From: Gymnothorax reevesii | Lineage: Eukaryota > Chordata > Actinopteri > Anguilliformes > Muraenidae | Length of the DNA: 64,000 bases | NCBI GenBank assembly: GCA_029721435.1 | Contig: CM056583.1 | Location: 77,131,120-77,195,119 of the forward strand | Reading direction: 5' to 3' | In this document: one piece after another, positions 51,822-63,725 of the stretch | How positions within the stretch are numbered: position 1 is the first letter of the stretch | How the letters are laid out: the number at the start of each line of letters is the position of its first letter | The notes under the pieces: model-generated | The model's input: only the letters and a program-made list of their open reading frames with translations | Databases searched by the model: none | Told to the model about the DNA's origin: nothing | Position numbers and translations under genes: made by a program

Positions 51822-53653
51822 AGGCTACGAATCCCACGATCCTCACGAATGGGAAATTTTACCTATTCGTGGTTGAATCATAATCAGTTCGGGAAGTTCT
51901 TAACTGAATCATATTTAATTCTTTTTAATGCTTTCAATTTGTGAGCGGTCGGGAATTCGTGGCAAAAGTTTTGAACTGTTCAAAAAATTCATGGAGAGGT
52001 TCACAAGTGGAAAATTCGTGGTTGATTCTTAACAAATTTGTAGTCTATTCTACGTCTCCATAACTGACTTGCAATCGGTTCTTATGCATTCATGCATATT
52101 CACAACTCATTTAGCAATTTGTGAGTTCTTGGCTTGACCACGAATCAGCTATGAATCTGTCAGGAATCACATGAATACACGCCAAAACATGTTAATGCAG
52201 TATTCGTAATGGATTCTTGTAATTCTTAGTCAATTCTTTGCAATATTAGTGCAATTCGAGCCGAATCCCATGAATTTGTTATGAACCTGTTCTGCCTGAC
52301 CATGTTTTTGTTTCTGCCTGACTCCCATGTTTGATTATGAATCCTGCTTTGTCTGACTATGCTCAGTATTTTGTATTGTGAATTAGATGCCATGCCACAT
52401 TTTATTTTTGCCTTGTCTCTAGCTGTTTGCCATATTCCACCTTTGCAGTTTTATTCCTGTCCATGTTTTGTCTCATACCATGCATTGCATTTTGTCTCCC
52501 CCTGTCTGGTCTTTTGTCATGTCATCGATCACTGCCCCAGTATTGTGTGCCACACTTTCGGGTGATTTCATGGTTTCTGGGATTTTAACCATTCCTTCAA
52601 ATCTCGTTTACTTCCTTCGCCTTGCTTTTCTATTTTACTAACAATACTAACAGTTTGTTGTTTTAGTTAAACTTACTAACCAAGGCTAACATTGTTTATA
52701 GTACTAACTTACTAACAAGCACTAGGGATTTTACAGCTGCACATTACTAATTGACTAACAAGCTCTCAGCACTCGCTCTGCTCTAGTCTCCGCCCCTTTC
52801 CTTCACTCAATTTACTTTGCTGCGCTTCAAGCAGATTTACTGCACCTGGCTAATCACTGTTCTGCCTCTCACTCTGTGCACGGTAGAACTCCCTAACCGG
52901 AGCCGTATGTTTGTCAGTAGGCGGTCTCTGTGATCCCTGTCCGCGTTTTCGCTTTTGCCAATTTCTTGTAATAAGGAACTTCCTCATGTTCTTTCCTTTG
53001 TAATTAGTCTGATCCAATTCACCTGCTTCCCCTTTGTAGCATGAGACTTCCACTATGTGTATTTTAGCAGTCATTCCACTCACAGACCTTGTCAGAACAT
53101 TTTCCCTGTGCTGCGATTGTTCATGCCTTGTACTCTTAGTGTTATACTACTGACTGGAACGTCCCCGATTCTGATTTTGGCTTATTCTTTGATACTTCTC
53201 TGCCCGTGTGCCATACCTGTTTTGCCCCTTCTCTGAGTTTTGTGTTTGCTGCCCTGTTAACGGTTCGGATTACACCCACTGGATTTTAGCTTTGGACTCT
53301 ATTGGACAAACCCGTACCTGTCTACAGAACCTGCTATGCCCGACTGAGTTGTTTGCTGCCCTGTGTGCAGTTTGGATTACGTCCCTGGGATTCTGATTTT
53401 GGATAGTGGACTTTGTACCGTTGCCGTCAGCCCTGTGGGGGTTACCCCCCCAACTTCAATAAAACCCACTTTTGCTGAAACTTCCTGGTCTCGCATTTGG
53501 TTCCAGAACTGTACCTCACAGAAAATCTGTAATTCTATCATACCTGCATCGTAAATGCTTCGTACAGCGTCACAAATTGGACCATAAAATTTGCAAAATT
53601 CCACAAATCTGAAAATTTATCAATTTGTGACAATTCATGGGATTCGTGGTCCT
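51822..53653. mobile_element. Element nested in the Tc1-like transposon, with many GAATTCGTGG/GAATCCCATGAAT variants
   Basis: The left end AGGCTACGAATCCCACGA and right end (reversed) AGGACCACGAATCCCATGA are similar inverted termini. The sub-terminal regions (51830-52280 and 53540-53650) are full of degenerate copies of a motif like GAATTCGTGGTTGAATC in both orientations. Interior 52285-53520 is different in character and may be a further insertion. Confidence 0.45.
52285..53520 (+). repeat. Possible solo LTR-like insertion
   Basis: The stretch is pyrimidine-rich and unlike its surroundings, starts TGTTCTGCCTGACC, carries AATAAAACCC at 53459-53468 and ends TGGTTCCAGAACTGTACCTCACA, all in the style of fish LTRs. 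I could not see a target duplication, so the borders are provisional. Confidence 0.3.
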
Positions 53654-53977
53654 AGTGAAAACAAGGCATATGCCAAAAATGGAACTGTTTGGAGGGCATG
53701 GATTTCGTACTGTCATATTTGGGGTAGTGCTATTCTATAATAAGATAACAGAACCAAGTGTTTATCTGCAGTTTTTGCTTCTCAACATTTTGCAAGGAAA
53801 TGACTTTTTGCACTTTTCCTACTAAAAACGAAATGGTATAATTTTAAATTTATTTTTCCATTTGTGTTCTCCTTGTCTTATACTGTATTATGTGGAAAAT
53901 CTGACAATTTCATGTGACAAACACAATAAAGAAAATCAGGAGGTGGCAAATACTTTTTTTTTTTTTTTCACAGCACA

Positions 53978-54972
53978 ACGCAATTTCCAGTTAATCAAAT
54001 AGAAGCCATTATTCATCCAGAGAATGATTTTTTCAGGCTGTGTTTTATTTAAATAATTCACCACACTATCCCATGAAAAAACATGAGTAACTACTCATTC
54101 AGTGAAATAAAGCACCTAAACAGCTTGACGTGCCTATAGAGAGATGGTGATCTTGCAATAACACAATTCACTTAAAAATTCTTGCGACAAAATGTCCACT
54201 GTGCACATCTTCTGACGGATCACCTCTCTAGAGCAGTGAACTGCTAAACTATGCAAATTACATTGTTTTTAGGCTTCTCGGCTTGCTATTGAGCCATTTC
54301 CTAAATATTCCCTTTTGAGAAAGCTGTAAGCTACAGCATACTAACATCAGCCCTTGCAGTCATTTTAAGGAGTAGATTCTAGTAAAACTGAGGGGAAAAA
54401 ATGCATCACTATTATTGAATAATTTGCAATGGGGATGAGCAGAGCAATAGATCACCTCAGGCAGAATTGGAGCCCAATGCAAAATGCATTAGGAGGGTGA
54501 GCAATATAATAGTTGCCTGCATAATATATGATAAAAGAATAATATCTTAGGTTTAAGATAATGTTTCAGCAATGAAAGCCGGAGATCTACGCACTTTGTA
54601 CTCTTTCCAGCAAATAAAATTCTTCAAACCCATGTTGTGTATGTAGAATTAAGTGAATAATATTTGAACATGAAATGTACTACACATCTAATCAATTTCC
54701 TCTTAATTATATTCAACTGGAAATGCCTTTCAAACCATTAATTTGAAGGAAGAATGCTGAAATAAACAAATCATCTAAGACCTTTCCTCTGCCTTCAGGG
54801 CTTTTGCATGAAGATTCATTTAAAATGCTCAGGGCATGAACCAAATTTCAGCTTCACTAGACCAAACAAATGCAATCAACATTAAGTGGGAGGACCATGC
54901 TGGTTATTCCAAAGTTTTATAGAGCCAGGTTTATAAACTTAGGTTATGACACTAATCAGACTAAAGCACATA
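53978..54972. other. Intron, nothing recognised
   Basis: AT-rich unique sequence between two Tc1-like elements. Confidence 0.6.
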
Positions 54973-55385
54973 CACTGCCCTCAATAATTATTGGCACCCC
55001 TGGTTAAGATCTGTTCTTTAGCTTCTAATAAATATAAATTCAGTTTTTTTTTTCTAAATAATATAGGACCACAATGAAAAAAAGAGGAAAATCCAACCTT
55101 TTATTCAAGTGCATTTATTCAATGATAAAACAATCCCACATTAAGAAATAATTATTTTACCTCAAATCATGTGAGCCACAATTATTAGCACCCCTGATGT
55201 TAATACTTTGTACAACCCCTTTTTGCCATCAAAACATCACCTAATCTTCTCCAATAATGTTTCACAAGATGGGAGAATACGGAAAGAGGGATCTTAGACC
55301 ATTCCTCTTTGCACAATCTCTCTAAATCATCCAGCGACCTGGGTCCTCTGCTCTGCACTCTCCTCTTCAGCGCACTCCACAGGTT

Positions 55386-55810
55386 TTAAATGGGGTTGAT
55401 GTCTGGGTACTGAGATGGCCATGGGAGAAGCTTTATTCTGTGTCTGGTGAACCATTTCTGTGTAGATTTGGCCACATGTTTAGGGTCATTATCTTGCTGA
55501 AAGATCCAGTGATGACCCATCTTCAGCTTTCGGGCAGAGGCCACCGGATTTTGATTTAAATTGTCCTGGTACTTCAAAGCATTCATGATGCCCCTAACAA
55601 GGTTGCCTGGGCCTCTGGAAGAGAAACAGGCCCACAGCATCACCGATCCTCCCCCATTCTTCACAGTGGGCATGAGGTGCTTTACTGCATACTCATCTTT
55701 TGTGTTCCGCCAGACCCACTTAGTATGTTTGTTGCCAAAAAGCTCTAACTTGGTCTCATCTGACCAAAGCACACGGTCCGAGTTGAAGTCCCAGTACCTC
55801 CACAACCACA
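55386..55810 (-). pseudogene. Tc1-like transposase fragment (left arm)
   Basis: Minus-strand codons show DRVLWSDETKLELFG, NTKDEYAVKHLMPTVKNGGG then SVMLWACFSSRG, FQQDNDPKHVAKSTQKWF and LPWPSQYPDINPI. The WSDET and QQDNDPKH Asp residues of the DDE triad are intact; the N-terminal helix-turn-helix region is replaced by antisense of the neighbouring fragment, and the frame stops right after NPI before the final Glu region. Confidence 0.8.
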
Positions 55811-55814
55811 GGCT

Positions 55815-56490
55815 CTTTGAAAGGGCTGCCAGAAGAAAGCCATTTCTGACCAGAAGACACAGAACCAAGTGCTTAGAGTTTGCCAAACTTTATTTCAGTT
55901 AGGACTGGAACAAGGTGCTTTGGTCAGATGAGACAAAAAATGCACGTTTCGGTCCGATAGAGCGTCGGCATGTTTGACGCTGAAAGAGAGATACATACAA
56001 GGGGAAGCACCTCTTACCCACAGTGAAACATGATGGTGGATCAGTCATATTTTGGGGCTGTTAAAATTCAAGAGGTCCGGGGGCACTGGGTAAGATTAAT
56101 GGCATGATGAAATCCACTAAGTATCTGGATATTTTGGAGGACAATCTTGTTGCTTCCACCAGAGGGCTGGGACTTGGCCGTAGGTGGACTTTTCAAAAGA
56201 AAATGGCCCAAAACATACCTCAAGATCCACACAGAAATGGTTCTGTGATAACAAAATCAACATTCTGCGATGGTCATCTCAGTCGCAAAACCTCAATCCA
56301 ACTGAAAACCCGTGGGCTGAGCTGAAAAGAGCAGCTGATAAATACAAACCCAGAATGTAAAGGATCTTGAAAGGACCTGCTTAGAGGAATGGTCCAAAAT
56401 CCCACCATATGTGTGCTTTAACCTTGTCAAAAATTCAATGAAAAGACTCCATGCTGTTATCTTTGCCAGAGGTAATTGCAGTACTGCTGA
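55815..56490 (+). pseudogene. Tc1-like transposase fragment (right arm)
   Basis: Plus-strand codons give RRKPFLTRRHRTKCLEFAK, then after a TAG, DWNKVLWSDETKNARFG, followed by stops, and further on a match around GLGLGRRWTFQ and a degenerate PQDPHRNG. Several frameshifts and stops; inactive. Related to, but diverged from, the left-arm transposase. Confidence 0.7.
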
Positions 56491-56507
56491 ATGAAGGGTG
56501 CCAAATA

Positions 56508-57047
56508 CACTGCCTGGCCAAAAAAAAAGTCGCACACTCAAATATTTAGTTGGAACCCCTGTAGCTTTGATTACAGTGCATATTCGTCTTGTCATTGTTT
56601 TGACAACTATATGCAATGCCAGAACATTTCTTTTCGATCAGAAATGCCATGATTTTTGTCCAAGATCTTGTCTTCTCGACATAATGGTTGAACCACTCGG
56701 TGGTCTTGAGCACATCCCAATAGCTTTTATTATGTTCAAGGTCAGGACTTTGTGGTGGAAAATTTGTTTGTGAAAATGATTCCTCCTGCTTGGTTTTGTC
56801 ATTCATGGTTTTCTTTGCTAAATACAGGCCAATAAGTTGCCCGTTCTGAAATACTGTAACATCTTTTCCACCATCAGGGAATGTGTTTTCCGACATGATT
56901 TTTTAAGAAATGAATAGCGACGCTCTTCATCAGTCAGGGTTAAAATGATTATTGCCATCTGAAACATATTAATAACCGCAATAATTATCCAATTTTAGAA
57001 TTTGTTCATTAACTTCCAAACGGTGACTTTTTTTTGGCCGGGCAGTG
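56508..57047. mobile_element. Nested Tc1-type MITE, 540 bp, TA target duplication
   Basis: The ends CACTGCCTGGCCAAAAAAAA and (reversed) CACTGCCCGGCCAAAAAAAA form a strong inverted pair, each with TA outside (56506-56507 and 57048-57049). The minus-strand open frame at 56546-56896 holds a fused, internally deleted transposase (MSENTFPDGGKDV, then FPPQSPDLEHNKSYWDVLK). A deletion derivative rather than an autonomous copy. Confidence 0.85.
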
Positions 57048-57429
57048 TATGATGAAACTTTGGTTTTGTTGGAATTTGTTTTGTATTAAATGATTGTTAT
57101 GATTTTGGTTGTTTTCATCAAAACCTTTATAAAGTAATCTATTTCACACATGTGGGTATACTCCTTTTCCATTGCATTTTTCATTGTTTGTGCATTGCCA
57201 GACAGGGGTGCCTGTAATTTCGGAGCCCACTGTATCAATCTAAGCAAGAAATAGAGCTTTATGCAACAAGCCTTTGAACTACTCCATGGAAGTTTATTTT
57301 ACAGTAAATATCAACAGCTAGACTCTAGCATTTTACAGTTAACCAAAACCAAACATTCAAAATTGTCAAACTAAGTAATATTTGTTGGACAAAAAGGTAT
57401 TTAAATGTATATAGTAGAGACTTAAGTCA

Positions 57430-57696
<267 letters not shown>

Positions 57697-57930
57697 TTAT
57701 GCACACATAAAAGAAACAAAATGCATTGCATGAAGGCAGGCACACATTCAAATTTCCATGAGGAGTAGGCTAGGCGGAACAAATTTTTTTTTATCCCTGT
57801 AACAGAATAACAGACATAGCTTGCTATTTTCAGTGACAAGAGATATGCAAAATGGCTTATAGGAGATTTTATATGGAGACTGCCAATGAAAGTTATCAGC
57901 TCGAATTGATTAATTTGGGTTTTGGTCTTT

Positions 57931-58190
57931 TAGACCCAGTACCAGTTGAACCCACACAAGTTGGACCCTAACTGAATGGACCCAGCACTGGTTGGACCCA
58001 AACTAGTTAAACAGCAGACCCTACCCAGTTGGACCCCATGCTGTTTGGACTCCAGACCCTAATCTTAACCCTAACCCAACTGGTATAGGGTCCAACTTGC
58101 TTGTGGTCCAAAAGGTATGGGGCCAAATGGTTAGAGGCAGGGGTCCAACTGATCGGGGTCCAACAGGTACAGGGCCCAAATGACACGTTC
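57931..58190. repeat. Inverted array of GTTGGACCC-type units around a CCCTAA-like centre
   Basis: The left half repeats variants of GTTGGACCC(N)about 8 on the plus strand at least five times (57945-58050); the right half repeats the reverse complement GGGTCCAAC (58085-58175). The centre reads CCCTAATCTTAACCCTAACCC. Nothing coding. It reads like a foldback element built of short iterated units. Confidence 0.7.
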
Positions 58191-61100
58191 CCAATTAATT
58201 CACACTTTGAGTTGAATGAATGCATAAAGGTATAATTCACTAAATGGTCCAACGAAAACCAAATGCAATTTCATTTCAATTCTAATTTACCAGTTCATTA
58301 TGCCCATTTTCACGATATAAGGAAAAAGAAGATAGGCTCTAAAGTGTTATAGCATATGGCAAATGGGGGCCTCTGATTGGCCCATCCTGCTTTAAGCACT
58401 GCTCCAGTGCATGGATGTCCTCGCAGTCAGGAATAATATCTGAGCCAGACTAATGCCAACTGAGGCCGATAGCCTTGACAAGCAATGAAAAGTGGGTTTC
58501 TGCATCACAAAACCTGAATGCATAAATAAAGGTAAAAGGAATGGTCGGACATGGTGGATTGGATTAGATTTGAAATCAAAAAAGGCAACTAAAGCATTCA
58601 ACGCACAATTTCTGTTTCCTGCTCTTAAACAAAATCACAATCCATAATGATATGAGTCACTCATGAAAGTAATTCTCATATCATGCAGTCACTGTCCTGT
58701 GTGGTCATTCCTTAGCAAAAGAATATGCATTCACAATGCTCTAATTTCAGGATCACTTTGTTGACAGAGATGCAAGAGCTGAAAAGTGTCCTCCCCGTCT
58801 TCAATCACCTCACCTTCTCTCACCTCAAAAAAAGTTACATCATATTGTAGCCCCTTAACAACTGACCATAAATCTCTAATTCAGGAAAAAAAGTAGCTCA
58901 GCATAGTTCCCCACCTCTCCCCCGAGCAGCAACTTATAGGCTTCAAAGTCCTTTTTTCGCAGCAAGCAGTGATCTGTGCATCACTTAACAGGACAACTAA
59001 ATGTAAAAATGCCTTAAGATTTATACAATCACTTTGGGCCTTTATTGAGAAATCAGGCATTTTTCCAGCCATTAGAATTCATGAAAGGTCTGCAAAGCAG
59101 AACAGTTAAGGCAAATATGTCATCATAATTGCATTCTAAGTGAGGACATTCTTTGCTGATAAATAAATTAAATCGGCTCCCACTTTAGATTCCTTTAGCC
59201 CTGGCTCCCATTTTGTTTTGCAACTACTACTAGCCTGACCTTTCTGATAGCGTACTGTAGCCTTCTGACAATCAAGACTGGTAAGAATGCTGCTTCTAAA
59301 GTAGCACAGTGCCTAGTTCTTGATGGATTTTAGTTTTGAAAATGATCTGTCAGCAAAAGGTACAGCCAAAGGAATTGTTTGCAAAAAGGTGAAAAATTGG
59401 GGGATGGTGGGGCAACGTCTCTTGAGTTCCCCCTGTTCCGGGGCTCCAGTGCGGTATTCCATCATAACAACTCCCAACATTGCAAAACAAATTCAAGACT
59501 AGTTTCATAAACACCAAGATGAAATGGGCATTGAGTACAAAGTACATTTCTACTCCGTCAGCTTTCTTTCTTGAAAAATTGCCCAATATCTCACTGCACA
59601 CAGTGCATAAACCTGTATGACAGCATTTCAAGAAGAATTGAAGTTGTTCTGAAGGTGACTGGTGGCCCTAATCATTATTTGTCACTTGATATTTATATAT
59701 TGTTGGGCATTTCCATTATTTTATTTAACTTAGTGACACATAACTCTCAGGTACGACTCTTTTTCTGTCGGAGACTCAATTTAAGAGCAGGACATGAAGA
59801 AAAATACTTACATAGTACAAGTAAATAAAACATTTTTATTGCACAACTTCCACAGGTCCAGTCAGTTTTTTTTTCCCTTTTTTTGTAAGAAAGGTTATCA
59901 GGAGAGATTTTATTTTACTAAGGCCATGTGGATGTATCAACACATGTGCATGTCATTCACTGGATATAAACACTCTTTAATCTCGCTGGTCCGCCGGTAT
60001 AATGAGGCTATAAAAACACCGCTGCAACAAGGGTGTCTGGTTTATTAATCAGTGTGCAATTTAATGTTGTATGGATTGTCATAATATATAAGCCAAATCA
60101 GGATTAATTACACTGTTCATTGGACCCCGACAAGATGTGCTTGCTATCTGGGCCAATGAACTCAACAAGGCTAAAAACGAGAGTACATCAATTTGCGTGC
60201 ACACTGTCATTCCCATCAGAATATGCTGATACATTATGCCATTTTATCAAGCAACGATGAGAAATGTCCGAGTGTAGTGAGAATGAAAAATATATCTGTT
60301 CTTAATAGCGTATTATTCAATGCATGAGCCTCTTCATCTGTAAGCAACAATATTAATTTGTTAAATAGTTGTTGTGCCCAACCCTTTTACAATATTCAAA
60401 TGATTTTTTTTAGCGTCTGTAAGAAATGAAAATGTTACAAACTCAGTAAATAATGGCAATACCATGAAGTGCTTTGAATGATGAGACTCTACATTAGGGC
60501 CTGCGAGTCAATTTCGCATCTCAGAGGCATGCCAATCACAACAAGAGCATATTTCTTTATCGCGGCTTTGGAAGAAATAAGATGTAAAATATGGTAATGT
60601 TTGCGCAAAGTCAGCCACTGCTGAGTCAGGCTACTGAGATTTGATGGTGCAGGGGTGATAGTGACAGCTGCGGGAACATCTGAGGCCTAGCAGGAGAGCG
60701 CATACACAATTTAGGAACACAGGTTGCAATCAAAAAGGAATTAATGAATTACACATATTTTAGTCCTCACAAAATTATACATCCGCAATAAACTTGGAAT
60801 GGAAAACAGGACATGGCACCCTCATTTTCTTTCTGAAAAACAAGAAATTATTAAGAAAGATGGAGAGAAAGAATTGCTGTGCAGCTACTTCATTAGATAT
60901 TCAGATCTAATGCTCAGTAGGAACCAATTTTGTTTCCAGCGCAAGCTGAATTTTTACAGTATGGTTTCAGCCAAGAGCAAGAAAAATTCATTATAAATGT
61001 TATGAATTTAACATTCTGTACTGTATTTTAATTCAACTTAGTGGCAAAATGAAAAATAGTCAAGTGAGGTGAAGATGTTACATTAATTGTAGATTCAACA

Positions 61101-61424
61101 AACATTTATTTTCTTTTGCCACATAGAAGACAGCCTAATTTAGCCCTTTAGCCCAGCATGAGAAATGAGATACTAATATACAGTGGTTTGACACAGGGAG
61201 CAAATGTTTTGACCTTTGTAAAGAAAGGAGATGGAGGCTAAGTGGAAATGCACTCTAATGAACTGCCACTACACAAAGGGCACCTGAAGGCCATCCCGTC
61301 TGATCAGTGTTAATTCCTCTTTGGAATTTACAGATCACATTACAGTCCATCAACATTTTGGAGTTTTTCTTTCATTTTTATCAAAATATCATAAAAATTG
61401 CACTATAGAGTGGTGCACAGTAGA
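58191..61424. other. Intron upstream of the discoidin exon, mostly unique
   Basis: No upstream CNTNAP exon could be found. 60110-60720 is repeat-free and complex and may be a conserved non-coding element; this needs alignment to related fish. Confidence 0.5.
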
Positions 61425-61495
61425 TACACAGATCAGCCACAACATTAAAACTGCCCATATGATACTGTGTAGGGCTCATGGGTTGACTTTCCTTA
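61425..61495 (-). repeat. Terminal fragment of a Tc1-like element
   Basis: TACACAGATCAGCCACAACATTAAAAC followed by GATACTGTGTAGG is the start of the same fish Tc1 family whose other end is at 16890-16928. Only about 70 bases are recognisable. Confidence 0.55.
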
Positions 61496-61869
61496 GTCTA
61501 TTGACGCCGGGCACTCACCACTGCTGGCTGGGAGGACCGCAGAAGCCTTTCTGCATTTAAGATGCTCGGAACCCTTTGTCTCGCCATAAAAATTTAACCC
61601 CTGTCAAAATCCCATTTGTCTTTCATCCAGCACAAGGACAACAACTGTATATATTTATGAGGGACCGAGTGCAAAAGGCAGCTATCTTATATTTCTGGTA
61701 AAATTGAGTTAGCTGCACTATCCGATTAAATTTAGTCCTAATTTTGTAGTGCAAGACACACCTAACTGATATTAGTTACAATGGCTTCCAAAAGAGGGCT
61801 CTTGCATTCTTGCACAACAGAGTCCTGTGAAAACTGTGTTTTGCACTGCAGTTATCTGAACATCTCAAG

Positions 61870-61998
61870 ATGGCAGTCCGCAGGAGAAAGGTCTCGCTCA
61901 GGGACTGAGCAGACTGCTTGGAGAGGAGGATGACACAGACTCAGGGATTGTCGTTGATGATTCAGACGATGATCCCTGTTATGAACCTGACAAGGACG
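61870..61998 (+). other. Acidic open segment before a GTGAGT, unrecognised
   Basis: After a TGA, the plus strand is open for SQDGSPQEKGLAQGLSRLLG then EEDDTDSGIVVDDSDDDPC and YEPDKD, directly followed by GTGAGT. Acidic runs like this occur in transposase N-termini such as piggyBac. No start Met or acceptor in this frame. It could be a transposon relic or chance. Confidence 0.25.
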
Positions 61999-61999
61999 G

Positions 62000-63330
62000 T
62001 GAGTTTTAAAAGTCGGGTCACTTCAAAAATGGCATATTTAAGCTACATGAAGTACACTGTACAGTACAGGAATAGGTCGACCTGAAATGAGGCTACGAGA
62101 CAGTAATTGAGTCTATGATCAGTCAGTGGCTAAAGCTAGATCACCTGTTTCTGCCATACGTATTTTTCAGTCCCTCCAGAAAGTTGCAATGTTGCGATCC
62201 AACTATTAACGCAAATTCGATCAACTTTTTGAAAAAGATATTCAACTCCAACTGCGAGGACTCACTGGTATTTTTCCATTGGGGCGACAAGCCTCTGGGG
62301 GGAGAGATGTATATCTTGAGTGGAGCTTTATTTCAGGGGGCGTTTTCCAAGTAAATTAAATGACAACTAGGGGAGTGTTATAAATTGTGCTGTAATGAAA
62401 CTAAGCAAAGTAATTTACACAAGCACATTCCTTTCACTGGTGGACCAGAGCCCCAGCATAGCAGAACTAGTATTGTAGTTGAAAGGGCCTCATTTGACTG
62501 GCCACCACACCACAATCCACGCCAACTAACAGCTATCACATAATGCATGCATATGATTATAGACTCAAATGAACCACTCCCATTAACAGATCACAACTGA
62601 AGTTGCAATAGTCCTGACAGGCATCGCCCTTGATGCCAGAAATCCAGTGCCTCGATAGTGACGCAACCTTGTTACAAAGTATTGCTATATTGTTCTAATT
62701 GTATAATAACTTAAAACATTGACATATACAAAGAAATAGCATCTGTTGGGACACTGCAGTACACTGGAGTCCTCCACACTGACACTAGTAAGAAACATCT
62801 GTCTATAAAATGAGCCCAGTTTGGCTGCTCGGCCAGCACAGATCCCAAACCCATCTTTGAAGAAAGCATGATAGTAATACTCTTCACATAACTTCGGGGA
62901 ATTTTTTTCCCATAATCTTTCGCTTCTTTCAAAGTCCCGAGGCACGGAAAGATAGCCTCTTTAATACAAATGGATCCATTAGAGGCTTTGTGTCCTTCAG
63001 TATCAATGCCTCTAAAGAAACTACAGCATGTGATAAAGGCACTATATCTGTACAAAACCGTGTGCATTTATATTGCTCTGTGACAGGTGTTATAGAGAAA
63101 GTTGTATGCGATACTGGTCACAGATTAAGAGATTTTGTTCTTTTTGTACTTTTGAACAAGAGAAATCAAGTTGCATCTCATTCCAATGAAGGACATGAGC
63201 TATCACGTGCCATGACCTATGTAAATCTAAAACGACTACATATAGTTTGCTTTTATTTTCAATTTGAATACTTTACAGTGCAGTTAAAATTATATGTAAA
63301 ACCAAACCATACAATGAAAACTGTTGCAAC
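62000..63330. other. Intron; one probable repeat at 62165-62345
   Basis: CCTCCAGAAAGTTGCAATGT then GCGATCCAACTATTAACGC and GGACTCACTGGTATTTTTCC look like a common fish interspersed repeat, family unknown. The open frame at 62990-63508 crosses into the tandem repeat and is not a gene. Confidence 0.45.
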
Positions 63331-63406
63331 TGTGACAATGGAAGGGTCCTGTCACTGGAAGTGTCTCCTAATAAGTACGCGCCCTGGCTACCTTGCCAAT
63401 GAGCTT

Positions 63407-63479
63407 GGCTCTTTGGCGACGTGGTCAGCGCACATGACTCTTACCCGGGAGTCTGGAGGTTCAAGTCCCCGCCCGGGCC
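63407..63479 (+). ncRNA. tRNA-like sequence (SINE head or tRNA pseudogene), copy 1
   Basis: A 73-base segment, GGCTCTT at its start and CCCGGGCC at its end, has an intact box A (TGGCGACGTGGTC) and box B (GGTTCAAGTCC) at the right tRNA spacing. Acceptor ends pair (GGCTC with GGGCC). The anticodon arm does not fold in the standard register, so it is probably a tRNA-derived repeat, not a functional tRNA. Confidence 0.45.
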
Positions 63480-63652
63480 TTCCTTCAGCCTGCTACATTC
63501 TGGCGTAATCGGCAGGATCTGGGGCATCCTCATGGATGGTAAAGCATGGAGCGTGAGGACACGCTCACGAAAGAGGGGGAGAGATGTGACAATTGAAGGG
63601 TCCTGTCACTGGAAGTGTCTCCTAATAAGTACGCTACCTTGCCAATGAGCCT

Positions 63653-63725
63653 GGCTCTTTGGCTACGTGGTCAGCGCACATGACTCTTACCTGGGAGTCT
63701 GGAGGTTCAAGTCCCCGCCCGGGCC
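63653..63725 (+). ncRNA. tRNA-like sequence, copy 2
   Basis: Also 73 bases, nearly identical to the copy 246 bases upstream, with box A TGGCTACGTGGTC and box B GGTTCAAGTCC intact. Differences seen: GGCTACG for GGCGACG and TACCTGGG for TACCCGGG. Confidence 0.45.

Larger units (their letters stand above)
51010..53977 (+). mobile_element. Tc1-like transposon split by another element
   Basis: The right end reads GGAGGTGGCAAATACTTTTT and then CACAGCAC, a typical terminus of this Tc1 family, and the left end near 51010 resembles it in reverse. Transposase pieces flank an insertion: AATGAACTGTGGACTGGTAC before 51820 and AAAAATGGAACTGTTTGGAGG after 53673 join into the conserved WSDET/VELFG region of a Tc1 transposase. 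Degenerate. Confidence 0.6.
54973..57232. mobile_element. Head-to-head Tc1-like composite with TA on both outer sides
   Basis: The left terminus CACTGCCCTCAATAATTATTGGCACCCCTGG and the reversed right terminus CAGTGGGCTCCGAAATTACAGGCACCCCTGT are related. The left part encodes a transposase on the minus strand, the right part a related one on the plus strand, and both run outwards from a junction near 55805. TA flanks both outer ends. A third element is inserted at 56508-57047. Confidence 0.65.

Noticed and set aside
63407..63479. Functional tRNA gene
   Set aside because: Boxes A and B are intact but the anticodon arm does not pair in the standard register and the T stem has mismatches, so a tRNA-derived repeat is more likely.
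62990..63508. Plus-strand open frame of 172 codons
   Set aside because: It runs from unique intron into the tandem tRNA-like repeat; no domain is visible and half of it encodes repeat.
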